DNA from: Merdicola sp963557785
Lineage (GTDB): Bacteria; Bacillota; Clostridia; TANB77; CAG-508
Direction of reading: 5' to 3'
Assembly (NCBI GenBank): GCA_963557785.1
Contig: CAUWBF010000003.1
Span: forward strand, 134,675 to 198,674
Length of the DNA: 64,000 bases
Shown piece by piece: positions 63,657-64,000 of this stretch. Made by a program: the position numbers and the translations under genes. A model generated the notes under the pieces. It had not been told where the DNA came from and did not search any database. It saw nothing but the letters and a program-made list of their open reading frames with translations. The first letter of the stretch is position 1. Every line of letters starts with the position of its first letter.

Positions 63657-64000
63657 TTATTCAATTCCTAAATATTCGTTATATGTTACTTCTCTATCTA
63701 CTATACTTCCATCTAATTTTATATCTATTATTCTATCTGCTACTGTTTGTGTTAATTGATGGTCATGAGATGTAAATAGAATATTTCCTTTAAATTTTTT
63801 CATTCCTTCATTTACTGAAGTAATTGATTCCATATCTAAGTGATTTGTTGGTTCATCTAATATTAATAAATTTGCTCCAGATAGCATCATTTTAGATAGC
63901 ACACATCTTACTTTTTCTCCTCCTGATAATACTTTTACATTTTTTAATGCTTCTTCTCCTGAAAATAGCATTCTTCCTAAAAAGCTTCTAACATATGTTT
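63657..64000 (-). CDS. ABC-F family ATPase, C-terminal part (5' end outside window)
   Basis: ABC-F proteins act on the ribosome as translation factors or antibiotic protection factors. The visible 113 codons are the end of the second nucleotide-binding domain. They show the signature LSGGEKVR, Walker B LLILDEPTNHLD and the switch His in FTSHDHQL. The frame is open to the right edge; an internal ATG at 63971 is not the start. There is no membrane domain. Which subfamily it belongs to cannot be seen from this fragment. Confidence 0.92.
   Translation of the reverse strand, partial: TYVRSFLGRMLFSGEEALKNVKVLSGGEKVRCVLSKMMLSGANLLILDEPTNHLDMESITSVNEGMKKFKGNILFTSHDHQLTQTVADRIIDIKLDGSIVDREVTYNEYLGIE

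Overview
The window is strongly AT-rich DNA from a Gram-positive, low-GC bacterium of the class Clostridia, most likely an uncultured gut or anaerobic lineage. The evidence is the codon usage, the strong AGGAGG-type ribosome binding sites, the sigma-A promoters with 16-17 base spacers, the short type of prolyl-tRNA synthetase, ScpB, a SpoVB-like flippase and TnpV/RepA_N mobile genes. The narrower lineage is inference and I would not name a species.

Region 1 (1-24424, minus strand) is almost entirely surface-protein coding. A giant gene enters from the left edge and starts at 14509. Its 4836 visible codons encode blocks of RCC1 repeats separated by Big_2-type Ig domains and glycine-rich modules. 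Upstream lies an operon of a 485-aa protein with a C-terminal dockerin and a 2597-aa protein with 26 Ig-like (Big_3-type) repeats, one transmembrane helix and a cytoplasmic tail. None of these carries an LPXTG sorting signal.

Region 2 (24759-44598) is core chromosome: aspS, proS, scpB, prfA, tRNA-Met, tRNA-Gly, tRNA-Cys, a diguanylate cyclase with a degenerate receiver, a thioester-domain adhesin, a tyrosine-kinase/Wzz protein with an unusual coiled-coil tail, and a Rieske-FAD oxidoreductase. Three small unknown genes (26612-27025, 29745-30089, 38258-38494) use noticeably more G/C-ending codons than their neighbours, and each has its own promoter and hairpins.

Region 3 (about 45269-54540) is a 9.3-kb integrative element inserted in the 3' end of tRNA-Pro. 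It carries a tyrosine integrase with a Cys-rich N-terminus, an excisionase, four ~61-bp direct repeats, a Sau3AI/MutH-like restriction endonuclease with its cytosine methyltransferase, an XRE regulator with an ImmA-like metallopeptidase, a 55-aa small ORF, a DUF4417 protein with an unknown partner, TnpV and RepA_N. The displaced tRNA terminator sits beside the left attachment site, and putative integrase arm sites lie at both ends. The methyltransferase and ImmA reading frames are each broken by one extra C directly before GG, each inside a catalytic motif.

Region 4 (54603-64000) is core again: tRNA-Pro, tRNA-Arg, a SpoVB/Wzx-type flippase, an HtrA protease, a long-chain acyl-CoA ligase, an HD-GYP protein whose receiver also lacks the phospho-acceptor aspartate, a DUF975 membrane protein, tex, and the end of an ABC-F gene.

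A working picture, by inference, is a cell with very large membrane-anchored surface proteins and c-di-GMP enzymes of opposite activity that are probably not controlled by phosphorylation. Its tRNA-Pro locus has captured a restriction-modification island.
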